From an uncultured Bacilli bacterium (lineage in GTDB: Bacteria > Bacillota_I > Bacilli_A > RF39 > UBA660), in NCBI GenBank assembly GCA_934098525.1, contig CAKONZ010000006.1:29903-93902 (forward strand): a stretch of DNA of 64,000 nt. The letters are read 5' to 3'. Position numbers and translations under genes: made by a program. Below are positions 25,771 through 33,939 of this stretch, one piece after another. The notes under the pieces were generated by a model that saw only the letters and a list, made by a program, of their open reading frames with translations, was not told the origin of the DNA and did no database searches. Each line of letters starts with the position of its first letter. The stretch's first letter is position 1.

Positions 25771-27066
25771 TTATTTAGTTATTTTTCTTACTTTTACTTT
25801 TTTTCTATTTTCTTGGTTCATTAAAGTTATTTTTGTGACATTTAGTTTATTTAATGCTATATAGTCTTCTTTGTTTAATTTTTCATCTAGTACTTGTTTT
25901 AGTCCTTTAGCACCATTTTTTCTTTTTATTGCTTCTTCTATTATTTGATCAATTGTTTCTTCTTTTATATCTAGATTACATCCTTGTTCTTGATAGAATA
26001 ATTGTTTTAAGTATAGTGGAGATATTTTAGATGATAGTAATATATTTTTTAAGTCGGATTTTGTTAAGTTGTTATATTCTATTATATTAGTTATGACATC
26101 TAGTATTTCTTTTAAATATGGACTTTTTTCATATTTTTCTCTAAATGTTAATGTTTCTTCATTTATTGAATATCCAGGTGTTTTTTCTCTAGTATATTTA
26201 TTTAATTTTTCAAAATCTCCGACAAATACTAAAGTTAAAGCAGCTTTATTGAATTGCATTATACTTTCTTGATTATTTTCAATTTTAATATTTACTACTC
26301 TTTTATCATTTAAAGTATTTATCATTTTTAATATATAGTCTGATAGTAAGCCTGGGTTATCGGTTGTCATTAAGTCACTTAGTTTATCTAGGTTATCAAA
26401 TACTATTACAGATTTTTCTGCTTCTTTTTGATCATAGTTTACTTGCGCTAATAGTTCGACGATTATTTCATCCATATTACTTTCATCAAATGCGGTATAG
26501 ATGTGCTTACTTAAATCTATATAACTATAGTTTAATTCTAGATGTGTTAATGCTTTTATAATACTTTCAGTTTTTCCTACTCCTTTTGGCCCTGAAATTA
26601 TTATATTCTTTTTTAGTTTATAGAATGCATCATCACTTATTTGTGAGTTATATAGTTGTTGATTATAGTCTAGTGCTCCGATTAATTCTTCTAGTTTTTT
26701 ATCTTGACATAATATTTCATCTTTTAGTAATTCTAAAGCTAAAGCGGCTTTAGTGCTTGGATTAATAGTATTATTTTTAGTGTCTACTTCGAAGAATAGA
26801 TTTTGGCTTAAAAGTTCTATTCTTAAATTGTGATAGTCAACTTGCTCTAATAATTTTTGATCTTCTTTTGACATTAGTGAGGCAAAATAAGTTGAATCCT
26901 CAGATATTGTATTAGGATTTTCAAAACTAGTTGTTTCTGTACCAAATAAGTCTCCATCTAATATTTTTACTTTTTTACCTTCTTTTTCTACTAATGCAAA
27001 GTCTATTGTTTTTAGAAAAATTTTATTTTTTGTTCTTATTATTTTACTAATTGTTGCATATTTCAT
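25771..27066 (-). CDS. ClpX-like AAA+ ATPase with degenerate catalytic motifs
   Basis: The 431-aa protein has an AAA+ core with Walker A GPKGVGKT (159-166) and a hydrophobic Walker B strand VIVFDNLDK (220-228). The C-terminal small domain has NGAKGLKQVLDEKL, which aligns with the GARGLR region of ClpX/HslU. Two features are off: Walker B has Asp-Asn where hydrolysing enzymes have Asp-Glu, and the sensor-2 Arg of GARGLR is Lys. No N-terminal zinc domain is present; the first 150 residues are unlike ClpX. It may be a specialised unfoldase or a weakly hydrolysing ATPase. The GGGGGGACATTGGT region gives the start. It is monocistronic; function unknown. Confidence 0.7.
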   Translation of the reverse strand: MKYATISKIIRTKNKIFLKTIDFALVEKEGKKVKILDGDLFGTETTSFENPNTISEDSTYFASLMSKEDQKLLEQVDYHNLRIELLSQNLFFEVDTKNNTINPSTKAALALELLKDEILCQDKKLEELIGALDYNQQLYNSQISDDAFYKLKKNIIISGPKGVGKTESIIKALTHLELNYSYIDLSKHIYTAFDESNMDEIIVELLAQVNYDQKEAEKSVIVFDNLDKLSDLMTTDNPGLLSDYILKMINTLNDKRVVNIKIENNQESIMQFNKAALTLVFVGDFEKLNKYTREKTPGYSINEETLTFREKYEKSPYLKEILDVITNIIEYNNLTKSDLKNILLSSKISPLYLKQLFYQEQGCNLDIKEETIDQIIEEAIKRKNGAKGLKQVLDEKLNKEDYIALNKLNVTKITLMNQENRKKVKVRKITK

Positions 27067-27114
27067 ACCAATGTCCCCCCCATGGTTTTATATATTAACA
27101 TAAAAGATTATTTT

Positions 27115-27777
27115 TTAAAAGAATTTTTTAAATATTCCATATTTAGGAGTTTGCTCAAATACCATTAATTCTTTGGTTGTAGGATGAATGAATTCTAGAT
27201 GATAAGCAAAAAGGGCTAGTTGATTTTTGTCTTGTTTGTTATATCTTTGATCTCCATATAATGGATGGTTTATATTTTTAAATTGAACTCTTATTTGATG
27301 ATGACGACCTGTTAATAGTGTTATGTCCACTAATGATAGGTTATCTTTTTCTTTTAATACTTTGTATTCTAATGCTGCATATTTTCCTTTTTCTTTGGTT
27401 GTTATATAAGAATTAGATTCTTCTTTTACTATGTAGTCTTCTAATTTACCTTCTTTTTCTTTTATTGTTCCTTCTACTACTGCATAGTATTTTTTCTTTA
27501 GTTTGTTATCTATTATTTCTTTTGATAATCTAGAAGCAGCTTTTGATGTTTTGGCAAATACCATTATACCTCCAGTTGGTCTATCAAGACGATGAACTAA
27601 TCCTAAGTAAACATTGCCTTCTTTTTTGTATTTTTCTTTTATATACATTTTTAATAAACTTAACATATCTTGATCTTTTGTTGAATCTTGTTGTGATAGT
27701 ATATTTACTGGTTTTACTACCACTAATAAATGATTATCTTCGTATAGAATTTTGATTTTATCTTTCATATCTTCCAT
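27115..27777 (-). CDS. RluA-family pseudouridine synthase
   Basis: The 220-aa protein carries the RluA-family catalytic motif VHRLDRPTGG with the nucleophilic Asp, and later LLTGRHHQIRVQF and HPLYGDQRY, which are the other family blocks. There is no S4 domain, so it is the short RluA/RluD-like type that modifies rRNA or tRNA uridines; the target cannot be told from sequence alone. Three in-frame starts exist (GTG 27786, ATG 27777, ATG 27768). All overlap the end of the upstream methyltransferase gene, and 27777 is a choice without a well-spaced ribosome binding site, so translation is probably coupled. The RNA-modification pairing with the neighbour is sensible. Confidence 0.9.
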   Translation of the reverse strand: MEDMKDKIKILYEDNHLLVVVKPVNILSQQDSTKDQDMLSLLKMYIKEKYKKEGNVYLGLVHRLDRPTGGIMVFAKTSKAASRLSKEIIDNKLKKKYYAVVEGTIKEKEGKLEDYIVKEESNSYITTKEKGKYAALEYKVLKEKDNLSLVDITLLTGRHHQIRVQFKNINHPLYGDQRYNKQDKNQLALFAYHLEFIHPTTKELMVFEQTPKYGIFKKFF

Positions 27778-28609
27778 ATACTCCACATGGTAATATTAAA
27801 CCATTTTTAGACTCAATTCCTAATTCACCACTTGTTATTTTTCCATTGTATTTTTTACCAATAGTTAGTTTTAAAAGATTTGATATTACTACAGATGATA
27901 GTCCTGCAGTATAAGAGCTTATTATGAAGAATAATGGATCATCGTTTAGAATTTCCATACATAGGGTTACAAGATTATATAAGTCTTTTTCAATGTCCCA
28001 TATTTCATTGTTTGCACCTCTACCATATGAAGGTGGGTCCATTATAATTGCATCATATTTGTTGCCACGTCTAATTTCTCTTTTTACAAATTTTATTACA
28101 TCATCTACTAAGAAACGAACTGGTTTATCTTCTAAGTGTGAAGATTTTACGTTTTCTTTTGCCCAGTCTATCATTCCTTTAGATGAATCAACATGTACTA
28201 CTTCTGCTCCTGCTTTAAGACACGCTACTGTGGCACAACCTGTATAAGCGAATAAGTTTAATACTTTTATTTTTTTGTCTTGTTGTGATATTTTTTCTCT
28301 CATATAATCCCAATTAACTGATTGTTCAGGAAATATTCCAGTGTGTTTAAAGCCCATTAATTTTACATTAAAAGTTAAGTCTTTGTATTTTACTTGCCAA
28401 CTATCTGGTAAATTTTTTATTTTTTCCCAGTAACCTCCGCCTTTATTACTTCTATGATAATGAGCATGTATATTTGTTTTGTTCATATCATCATGCCATA
28501 TTATTTCAGGATCTGGTCTAAGTAAGTAGTAGTTTCCCCATCTTTCTAGTTTTTCTCCATCACTCATGGATATTATTTCATAATCATTAAAATCTTTTGT
28601 TAATAACAT
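27758..28609 (-). CDS. Class I SAM-dependent methyltransferase (RlmI/RlmK-like)
   Basis: The 283-aa protein has the SAM-binding motif I LNLFAYTGCATVACLKAGA, motif II VVHVDSSKGMIDWAKEN, and the catalytic DPPSYGRG motif, all typical of the RlmI/RlmK/YccW group of 23S rRNA methyltransferases. The N-terminal part with HAHYHRS and GIFPEQSVNWDYM fits shorter RlmI-like proteins without a PUA domain. The ATG at 28609 follows AAAGGTGATTAT. The 3' end overlaps the start of the pseudouridine synthase gene by about 20 bp, forming a two-gene RNA-modification operon. The precise target base is unknown. Confidence 0.85.
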   Translation of the reverse strand: MLLTKDFNDYEIISMSDGEKLERWGNYYLLRPDPEIIWHDDMNKTNIHAHYHRSNKGGGYWEKIKNLPDSWQVKYKDLTFNVKLMGFKHTGIFPEQSVNWDYMREKISQQDKKIKVLNLFAYTGCATVACLKAGAEVVHVDSSKGMIDWAKENVKSSHLEDKPVRFLVDDVIKFVKREIRRGNKYDAIIMDPPSYGRGANNEIWDIEKDLYNLVTLCMEILNDDPLFFIISSYTAGLSSVVISNLLKLTIGKKYNGKITSGELGIESKNGLILPCGVYGRYER

Positions 28610-28706
28610 ATAATCACCTTTTCTATATTTTATCAAAAAAAAATATACTTTGATAGTATATTTTTAAAAATAGTTTAGTTCTATATATAACAAAAAAAGA
28701 AGATTT

Positions 28707-28889
28707 TTATTCTTGATCTTCTTTGATTATTTTTTTACCTTTATATTCGCCACATTCTTTACATACACGATGTGATTTTATAATTGCTCCACAGCTAGGA
28801 CATTTTGTAGTACTTTTTGCTGTTAATGCCATGTGTGCTCTACGAGTTCTTTGACTTGTTTTTGAAACTTTTCTTGCTGGAACTGCCAT
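28707..28889 (-). CDS. rpmF: 50S ribosomal protein L32
   Basis: This is a 60-aa large-subunit protein. MAVPARKVSKTSQRTRRAH is the signature L32 N-terminus and CPSCG with CKECG is its zinc ribbon, so this is the zinc-binding form. The ribosome binding site is AAAGGAGTGATATC. It is alone behind a very strong promoter at 28941-28969; the usual upstream DUF177 (yceD) gene is not present here. Confidence 0.97.
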   Translation of the reverse strand: MAVPARKVSKTSQRTRRAHMALTAKSTTKCPSCGAIIKSHRVCKECGEYKGKKIIKEDQE

Positions 28890-28940
28890 GATATCACTCC
28901 TTTTTCTTAATCTTTATTGGCCTAAGCCACTGCTTTTTAA

Positions 28941-28969
28941 ATTATACAATAAAAAGTTATAAAAGACAA
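28941..28969 (-). promoter_or_regulatory. Strong promoter of rpmF
   Basis: TTGTCT (28969-28964), 17-bp spacer and perfect TATAAT (28946-28941) on the minus strand. The roughly 45-nt leader contains AGTGGCTTAGGCCA, which may fold into a small hairpin before the ribosome binding site. Confidence 0.85.
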
Positions 28970-29016
28970 GAATTTTTTATAACTTTATTATTTATTTTAA
29001 TTGCTTTGTTATTTTT

Positions 29017-29667
29017 TTAGTAATTTAGTTGGTTTTTTTTAACATATATTACTACACCTAATCCTAATGAGATTAGTACTATAATACCGCTTATTTCTAA
29101 TATTCCTGTTTTTGGATTGTCTGATTTGTTATCATTTTGATTATCACCAGGTTCATCACTAGGATTATCAGGGTTGTCAGGAGTATTATCGCTTGGTTCG
29201 TTACCACCTTGAGTATTTGCCGCAAATGTCAATTCTTTACTATCACCATTTTTAGTTGTTACTTCAGTATCATTAGTATCTCCGATTGATGATGGTTCAA
29301 TTGCAAGTTTGAAAGTTAAATCTTCAGATAATGTTTCTTTTAATGATAAGGTAATTGTTGCAAGTTCTTCATTTGAATTTATTTTCATTGATTTAATTAT
29401 CATTAAATGTGATTCATCTGCATCATATGAATTCATATATTCTGATCCAGTGATTGGTTCAACTTCAACATTAACTACATCAGAGTCTACAGTTACATAG
29501 GAATCTATTGTTTTTATATCTGTATCTCCACTTACAAATAGTTTACAAATTATTTTGTTTGAATTTTGATCACCACACTTTAATGTTAAGTTACCTGTTG
29601 AGGCATTAACATTAAGTGGAATAATAATCATTGCCATTAATATTATTAAATATTTTACTTTCTTCAT
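29017..29667 (-). CDS. Sortase-type anchored protein with cohesin-like domain
   Basis: The 216-aa protein has a signal peptide (residues 1-22, ending PLNVNA), one globular domain (about 24-150), a Pro/Asn/Asp/Gly-rich linker (about 152-183), and a sorting signal: NPKTG at 184-188, a hydrophobic helix and KKNQLNY. The domain ends in ATITLSLKETLSEDLTFKL, then VTTKNGDSKELTF, which follows the closing beta strands of cohesin domains (TITFKV, then VTTKNGSV). It carries a Cys pair (KCGD, IIC). A dockerin protein is encoded just upstream. Wall anchoring is inferred from the signal; no sortase gene is in this window. Another Ig-like fold is the main alternative. Confidence 0.75.
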   Translation of the reverse strand: MKKVKYLIILMAMIIIPLNVNASTGNLTLKCGDQNSNKIICKLFVSGDTDIKTIDSYVTVDSDVVNVEVEPITGSEYMNSYDADESHLMIIKSMKINSNEELATITLSLKETLSEDLTFKLAIEPSSIGDTNDTEVTTKNGDSKELTFAANTQGGNEPSDNTPDNPDNPSDEPGDNQNDNKSDNPKTGILEISGIIVLISLGLGVVIYVKKNQLNY

Positions 29668-29690
29668 AGTATCCTCCTATTATCAATTTA

Positions 29691-29719
29691 ATTATAATAA
29701 TATATATTACTTTTTTCAA
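29691..29719 (-). promoter_or_regulatory. Promoter of the cohesin-like gene
   Basis: TTGAAA (29719-29714), 17-bp spacer and TATAAT (29696-29691) on the minus strand, in the 78-bp gap after the dockerin gene, so the anchored partner can be made independently. Confidence 0.8.
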
Positions 29720-29745
29720 CATTAATTTTAAGTTTTTTACATTTT

Positions 29746-31518
29746 TTACAGAGATTTTGTCTTACCTCTTACAAAAGAGAATAATTTACCTACATCTAAT
29801 ATATTTACTTTACCATCATTATTTAAATCACATTCTTTTAATAATGATTCATCTTTTATAATAGATTTTCCTCTTACATGTGAAAATAACTTACCTACAT
29901 CTAAAACATTTACTTTTCCATCATGATTGATATCTCCTTTTTTATAGGTAGGAGCATTATATTTTATTGTATATTCTTTTACTACTTCATCATTTACTTT
30001 TACTATAAGTTTATTATTACTTATCTCAATAGTACAATTAGTACAAGTTATTTTACTTTTATCAATACTTTCATTTTGATTTAAATAAATATCATCTTTA
30101 CTTAAATCATATGTTGTACTTGATATTTTAGATAAAGTATATTGATCTAATATTTGATCATTTATTTTTATTAATAAATTATTATCACTTATTTCAATAT
30201 TACAATTTGTACAAGTTATTTTACTTTTATCAAAATTATTAGTACCTGTATAGATATAGTCTTTATTTAAATCATATGTTGTACTTGATATTTTTACTAA
30301 TTTATATTCTTTTACTACTTCATCGTTTGCTTTTATTATAAGTTTATTATTATTTGTCTCAATTGTACAGTTTATACAATTTATTTTACTTTTATCAAAG
30401 TCATTAGTACCTGTATAGATATAATCTTTATTTAAATCATATACTTCACTTGTATAATCATATACATATATGTTTCCTGATACTTGCATATCTTTAGCAT
30501 TAGAAGAAGAGGATTCTTTAATACCATTTAATGTTGCTGTTATTTTAGAATTTCCTGATTTTAATCCTGTTATTTTTTCTTCTTCATATTTTGCTATTTC
30601 AGTGTTTTCGATTTCATAACTTATTGGAAATTTAGATGGTAATTTTATATTTCTTGTTTCTTTTATTGATTCATCTTTTTTTAAGTAAACACTTCCTAGT
30701 GTAAGTTTATTATTATCTAAACTTATTTTAGTTAGGCTTGTATTGTTACTTAAATCTATTATAGTTAAATTATTGTTACCTAAATCTATTAATGTCAACT
30801 TAGTATTTTTACTTACATCTATTGCAGTTAAGCCTGTTTTGTATAGTCTTAACTTTGTTAAATTTGTATTTTTACTCACATCAATAGAATTCAGATTATT
30901 ATTTCCTAAATCTAAAGATACTAAATTTTTATTGTTACTTAAATTAATTGTTGTCAAATTATTATATCCTAAATTCAATTCTGTTAAATTTACATTGTTG
31001 CTTAAATCTATTGTACTTAGTTTATTATAACCTAAACTTAAAAATGTTAGATTTGTATTTTTACTTATGTCTATAACATTCAATTTATTGTAATATAAAT
31101 TTAAGGATGTTAAATTTACATTGTTACTTATGTCTATTGCAGTTAAATTATTATCATATAGGTTTAAAGATGTTAAATTAGTTAGCCTTTCAATACCACT
31201 TGCATCTGTTATTTTTTCTTCATCTGTCTTTTTATAACCAATACAACTTAATTCTGTTATAGTAAGTAATTGTTCATCTGTTAAGTTTGTTGTGTATGGT
31301 AATGATGTGTTATTTTGTGTGTTATAGGTATCTATTATACAATTATATAGGTTATCGTCTTTAAAGTTTTTATTTACTGGTTCTTTATATGTTTTGTTAG
31401 TGGTTGTTTGGTCTAGTTTTTCCATTTTATTAATATTATGTATTGTTATTACTGGTATTAAGGCTATTAATAGTATTGTTACTGCGATTATTATTTTTTG
31501 TTTTTTGTTTTTTCTCAT
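29746..31518 (-). CDS. Secreted LRR protein with C-terminal dockerin
   Basis: The 590-aa protein starts at MRKNKKQK (31518) after an AGGGTGAT site. A signal helix (about 6-28) is followed by about nine internalin-like LRRs of roughly 21 residues (NLTSLNLYDNNLTAIDISNN), then an Ig/Big2-like linker (KITGLKSGNSKITATLNG), three roughly 55-residue repeats (YDLNKDYIYTG, then CINCTIE, then NNKLIIKANDE), and a type I-like dockerin at 526-590 with two Ca loops, DINHDGKVNVLD and DLNNDGKVNILD, each followed by VGKLFS and VRGK. It is expected to dock onto a cohesin, most simply the product of the next gene. The LRRs would then be the displayed binding part. Confidence 0.88.
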   Translation of the reverse strand: MRKNKKQKIIIAVTILLIALIPVITIHNINKMEKLDQTTTNKTYKEPVNKNFKDDNLYNCIIDTYNTQNNTSLPYTTNLTDEQLLTITELSCIGYKKTDEEKITDASGIERLTNLTSLNLYDNNLTAIDISNNVNLTSLNLYYNKLNVIDISKNTNLTFLSLGYNKLSTIDLSNNVNLTELNLGYNNLTTINLSNNKNLVSLDLGNNNLNSIDVSKNTNLTKLRLYKTGLTAIDVSKNTKLTLIDLGNNNLTIIDLSNNTSLTKISLDNNKLTLGSVYLKKDESIKETRNIKLPSKFPISYEIENTEIAKYEEEKITGLKSGNSKITATLNGIKESSSSNAKDMQVSGNIYVYDYTSEVYDLNKDYIYTGTNDFDKSKINCINCTIETNNNKLIIKANDEVVKEYKLVKISSTTYDLNKDYIYTGTNNFDKSKITCTNCNIEISDNNLLIKINDQILDQYTLSKISSTTYDLSKDDIYLNQNESIDKSKITCTNCTIEISNNKLIVKVNDEVVKEYTIKYNAPTYKKGDINHDGKVNVLDVGKLFSHVRGKSIIKDESLLKECDLNNDGKVNILDVGKLFSFVRGKTKSL

Positions 31519-31541
31519 ATACATCACCCTATCTTAAGGCC

Positions 31542-31570
31542 ATTATAGTATATTTTTCTTTTATTTTCTA
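31542..31570 (-). promoter_or_regulatory. Promoter of the dockerin gene
   Basis: Perfect TATAAT (31547-31542) with a weak TAGAAA (31570-31565) at 17-bp spacing on the minus strand, about 24 bp before the start. Confidence 0.6.
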
Positions 31571-31631
31571 CATATTTTGTTTTTTATTATTTTTTTTTGA
31601 CATTTTTTGATACAATTATATTGGTGATTAG

Positions 31632-32195
31632 ATGAAGATTATTAAAAATAATGTTAATTATATATATGAGATAAAGAAGTCTAAGTTTATATGTTTTTTG
31701 TTTTATGTAGAAGATGAGATTAATGTTAATAATATTTTAGATGATTTAAGATTAAAGTATAGTGACGCTAATCATATATGTTATGCTTATATTTTTTCTA
31801 ATAAACAAAAATATGATGATGATAAGGAACCTAGTGGTACAGCTGGAATACCAATTTTAGAGGTTCTTAAAAAGAATGATTTGACTAATATATTAGCAGT
31901 GGTTGTTAGATATTTTGGCGGAATTAAATTAGGGGCTGGTGGATTAATAAGAGCTTATATGAATTCTGTTAAGAGTGCAATTGATTTGTGTGATATTACT
32001 TCTTATAAGGAGTTTATTTATGTCAATATTTATTTTTCTTATAGTGATGAGGGTTATGTTAAGAGTATTTTAAAGGATGAAGAGATTATTTCTAAGGAGT
32101 ATTTAGATGAGGTTAAGTATTTTGTTAGGATAGATAAAAGTAATTATTCAATAATAAAAGAAAGACTTAGTAATATAAAAATAGAAGAAATTTGA
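31632..32195 (+). CDS. YigZ/YvyE (IMPACT) family protein
   Basis: This 187-aa protein matches the UPF0029/IMPACT family. The N-terminal domain has SKFICFLFYVEDEI and DANHICYAYIF, with KEPSGTAGIPILEVL, then VVVRYFGGIKLGAGGLIRAY, the most conserved block of the family, followed by a C-terminal ferredoxin-like domain (about 130-187). In E. coli and B. subtilis the function is unclear. IMPACT proteins in eukaryotes act on translation control. It is one of four plus-strand genes, started by GGTGATTAG, with an extended -10 TGATACAAT at 31608-31616, and divergent from the dockerin gene. Confidence 0.92.
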   Translation: MKIIKNNVNYIYEIKKSKFICFLFYVEDEINVNNILDDLRLKYSDANHICYAYIFSNKQKYDDDKEPSGTAGIPILEVLKKNDLTNILAVVVRYFGGIKLGAGGLIRAYMNSVKSAIDLCDITSYKEFIYVNIYFSYSDEGYVKSILKDEEIISKEYLDEVKYFVRIDKSNYSIIKERLSNIKIEEI

Positions 32196-32214
32196 TTTTA
32201 ATTTCTTCTATTTT
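32177..32214. terminator. Bidirectional terminator between yigZ-type gene and recO
   Basis: AAAATAGAAGAAAT and ATTTCTTCTATTTT form a 14-bp perfect stem with T-tracts in both directions, covering the stop codons of the convergent genes. Confidence 0.9.
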
Positions 32215-32933
32215 ATTTGTTGTAAAAAATCTTTTGATTTTAAATATAGACCTGTATATTTAGTATAGTAATTTTCTAAGAATTGGTTTATTTCTTGTTT
32301 GTTTTTATCTTTTATGTTTATTTCTTTTATTTTTTTTATGTCTACATAGTTAAACATTCTTAGTAGTTTTATTGTTTTTTCATCTACTATATATTCATTA
32401 GTATAACAGTTTTTGCATACATAACCACCAGCATCACTACTTATTGTAATTATATCATTGTTGTTTTGGCATATACTACAGGAATCAAGTATAGGAGATA
32501 CTCCTAGAAATGATAAGTATTTTAGTTCTATTATATTAGTAATTGTCATTGGATCAAAGTTTTGTTCTATTTTTAAAAGAGAACTTTCTAGATATGAATA
32601 AAGATTTTGTTCTACATCTTTTTGTACTTGATTAGTTAAATCTATTAAATACATAGCGTATCCTAAATATTTAAGATTTTTTTTGATGTTTTTAAACTCA
32701 TTTATTATATCAACACTTATTAATGTAGATAGACCTTGTTCTTTATAATATATATTAAAATATCCATAGGTCAATTTAGTACTAACACTTCTTAATTTAC
32801 TTTTTAAATTCTTACATCCTTTAGATATTATACCTATTTTTTTATGTTCTTCTGTTAATACTTGAAGAATTTTACTAGATTCAGAGTATGATGTTTCACT
32901 TATTATTATGCCTTTCACTTTTTCTATTTTCAT
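32208..32933 (-). CDS. recO: DNA repair protein RecO
   Basis: RecO helps RecR load RecA on single-stranded DNA in gap and break repair. The 241-aa protein has the N-terminal OB-fold (about 1-80, GIIISETSYSESSKILQVLTEE), a helical middle, and the zinc finger with CSICQ and CKNCY (about 151-176). It ends the yqfC-to-recO operon, as in B. subtilis. Its start lies inside the small yqzL gene, overlapping it by 38 bp in another frame, so its translation is likely coupled to yqzL. The upstream GGAATGGAGAAC gives the ribosome binding site. Confidence 0.95.
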   Translation of the reverse strand: MKIEKVKGIIISETSYSESSKILQVLTEEHKKIGIISKGCKNLKSKLRSVSTKLTYGYFNIYYKEQGLSTLISVDIINEFKNIKKNLKYLGYAMYLIDLTNQVQKDVEQNLYSYLESSLLKIEQNFDPMTITNIIELKYLSFLGVSPILDSCSICQNNNDIITISSDAGGYVCKNCYTNEYIVDEKTIKLLRMFNYVDIKKIKEINIKDKNKQEINQFLENYYTKYTGLYLKSKDFLQQIK

Positions 32934-33015
32934 CTATGTTCTCCATTCCTTTTAGTAAATTATAATATCTTAAATCCCCTGTTTGTTTAAATAAATTCCA
33001 TAATAAATTTTTCAT
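32896..33015 (-). CDS. yqzL: YqzL-like small protein
   Basis: This 39-codon gene lies between era and recO: ATG at 33015 after GGTGATACTA, stop TGA at 32898-32896. The product begins MKNLLWNLFKQTGDLRYYNL, which follows the YqzL-family pattern of a Trp, a Lys-Thr-Gly-like turn (QTG) and a Tyr-rich end. In B. subtilis yqzL also sits between era and recO, which supports the call. The last 12 codons overlap recO in a different frame, and the C-terminus (ENRKSERHNNK) is basic. Function is unknown in all species. Confidence 0.82.
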   Translation of the reverse strand: MKNLLWNLFKQTGDLRYYNLLKGMENIDENRKSERHNNK

Positions 33016-33054
33016 TAGTATCACCATATATATATTGATACTTTTTATATATTA

Positions 33055-33939
33055 TTATTCATCATTTTCAGTAATACCTAAATATTCAAATAGGTTCTCT
33101 TTGTCTCTCCAGTTTTCTATTGTTTTTACATATAATTCTAGATAAACTTTTTTGTCTAATAATTCTTCTATTTCTATTCTTGATAGTTGTCCTATTTTTT
33201 TAAGCATTGTTCCTTGTTTACCTATTATTATTTTTTTTAGATTGTCACGATCTACTACTATTAAAGCATTTATATAAGCTTTATTTTTTTTGAATTCTAT
33301 TTTTTCTACTAATGTTGTTATAGCATGTGGTACTTCTTCTTTGGTTAACATTAATACTTTTTCTCTTATTATTTCACTTATCATGAATTTTTCTGATACA
33401 TTTGTTATTATGTCATCAGAAAAATATTTTATATCATCTTTTAAATATTTTTTTATTGTTTCTATTAAATCATCAACTGTTTTGTCTTTTAATGATGACA
33501 TTGGTATTATTTCTTTAAAGTTATATAAATCTTTTATATTTGTTATTTCTTTTAATAGTTTTTCTTTATCTATTTTGTCTACTTTGTTTAATATTAAGAT
33601 GACATCTTTATTGTCTTGTTTTAGTTTTTCTAATATTCTTTGATCATTTTTTCCAAAACCAGATGATATATCTATTACAAATAATACTAAGTCATTTTCT
33701 ATTGATGAATAAGCTTTTTTGTTTAGTGTGTCTCCAAGTTTATTGAATGATTTTTGGATACCAGGTGTGTCTATAAATATTATTTGGGTATCTTTTTCAT
33801 TGTATATACCAAATATATTGTTTCTTGTTGTTCCTACTTTGTCTGATGTTATTGCTATTTTTCTATTTACTAATCTATTTATTAGGGTGCTTTTTCCGAC
33901 ATTAGGACGCCCTACTATACTTACGAATCCACTTTTCAT
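33055..33939 (-). CDS. era: GTPase Era
   Basis: Era is an essential GTPase that binds 16S rRNA near the 3' end during 30S assembly. The 294-aa protein has G1 GRPNVGKS (10-17), G3 DTPGIQ, G4 NKVD, and a C-terminal KH domain with IIGKQGTMLKKIG (about 225-240). The start (GAGGACTTAAG site) overlaps the cdd stop by 4 bp. It is part of the yqfC-to-recO operon and followed by yqzL and recO. There is nothing unusual in the motifs. Confidence 0.97.
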   Translation of the reverse strand: MKSGFVSIVGRPNVGKSTLINRLVNRKIAITSDKVGTTRNNIFGIYNEKDTQIIFIDTPGIQKSFNKLGDTLNKKAYSSIENDLVLFVIDISSGFGKNDQRILEKLKQDNKDVILILNKVDKIDKEKLLKEITNIKDLYNFKEIIPMSSLKDKTVDDLIETIKKYLKDDIKYFSDDIITNVSEKFMISEIIREKVLMLTKEEVPHAITTLVEKIEFKKNKAYINALIVVDRDNLKKIIIGKQGTMLKKIGQLSRIEIEELLDKKVYLELYVKTIENWRDKENLFEYLGITENDE

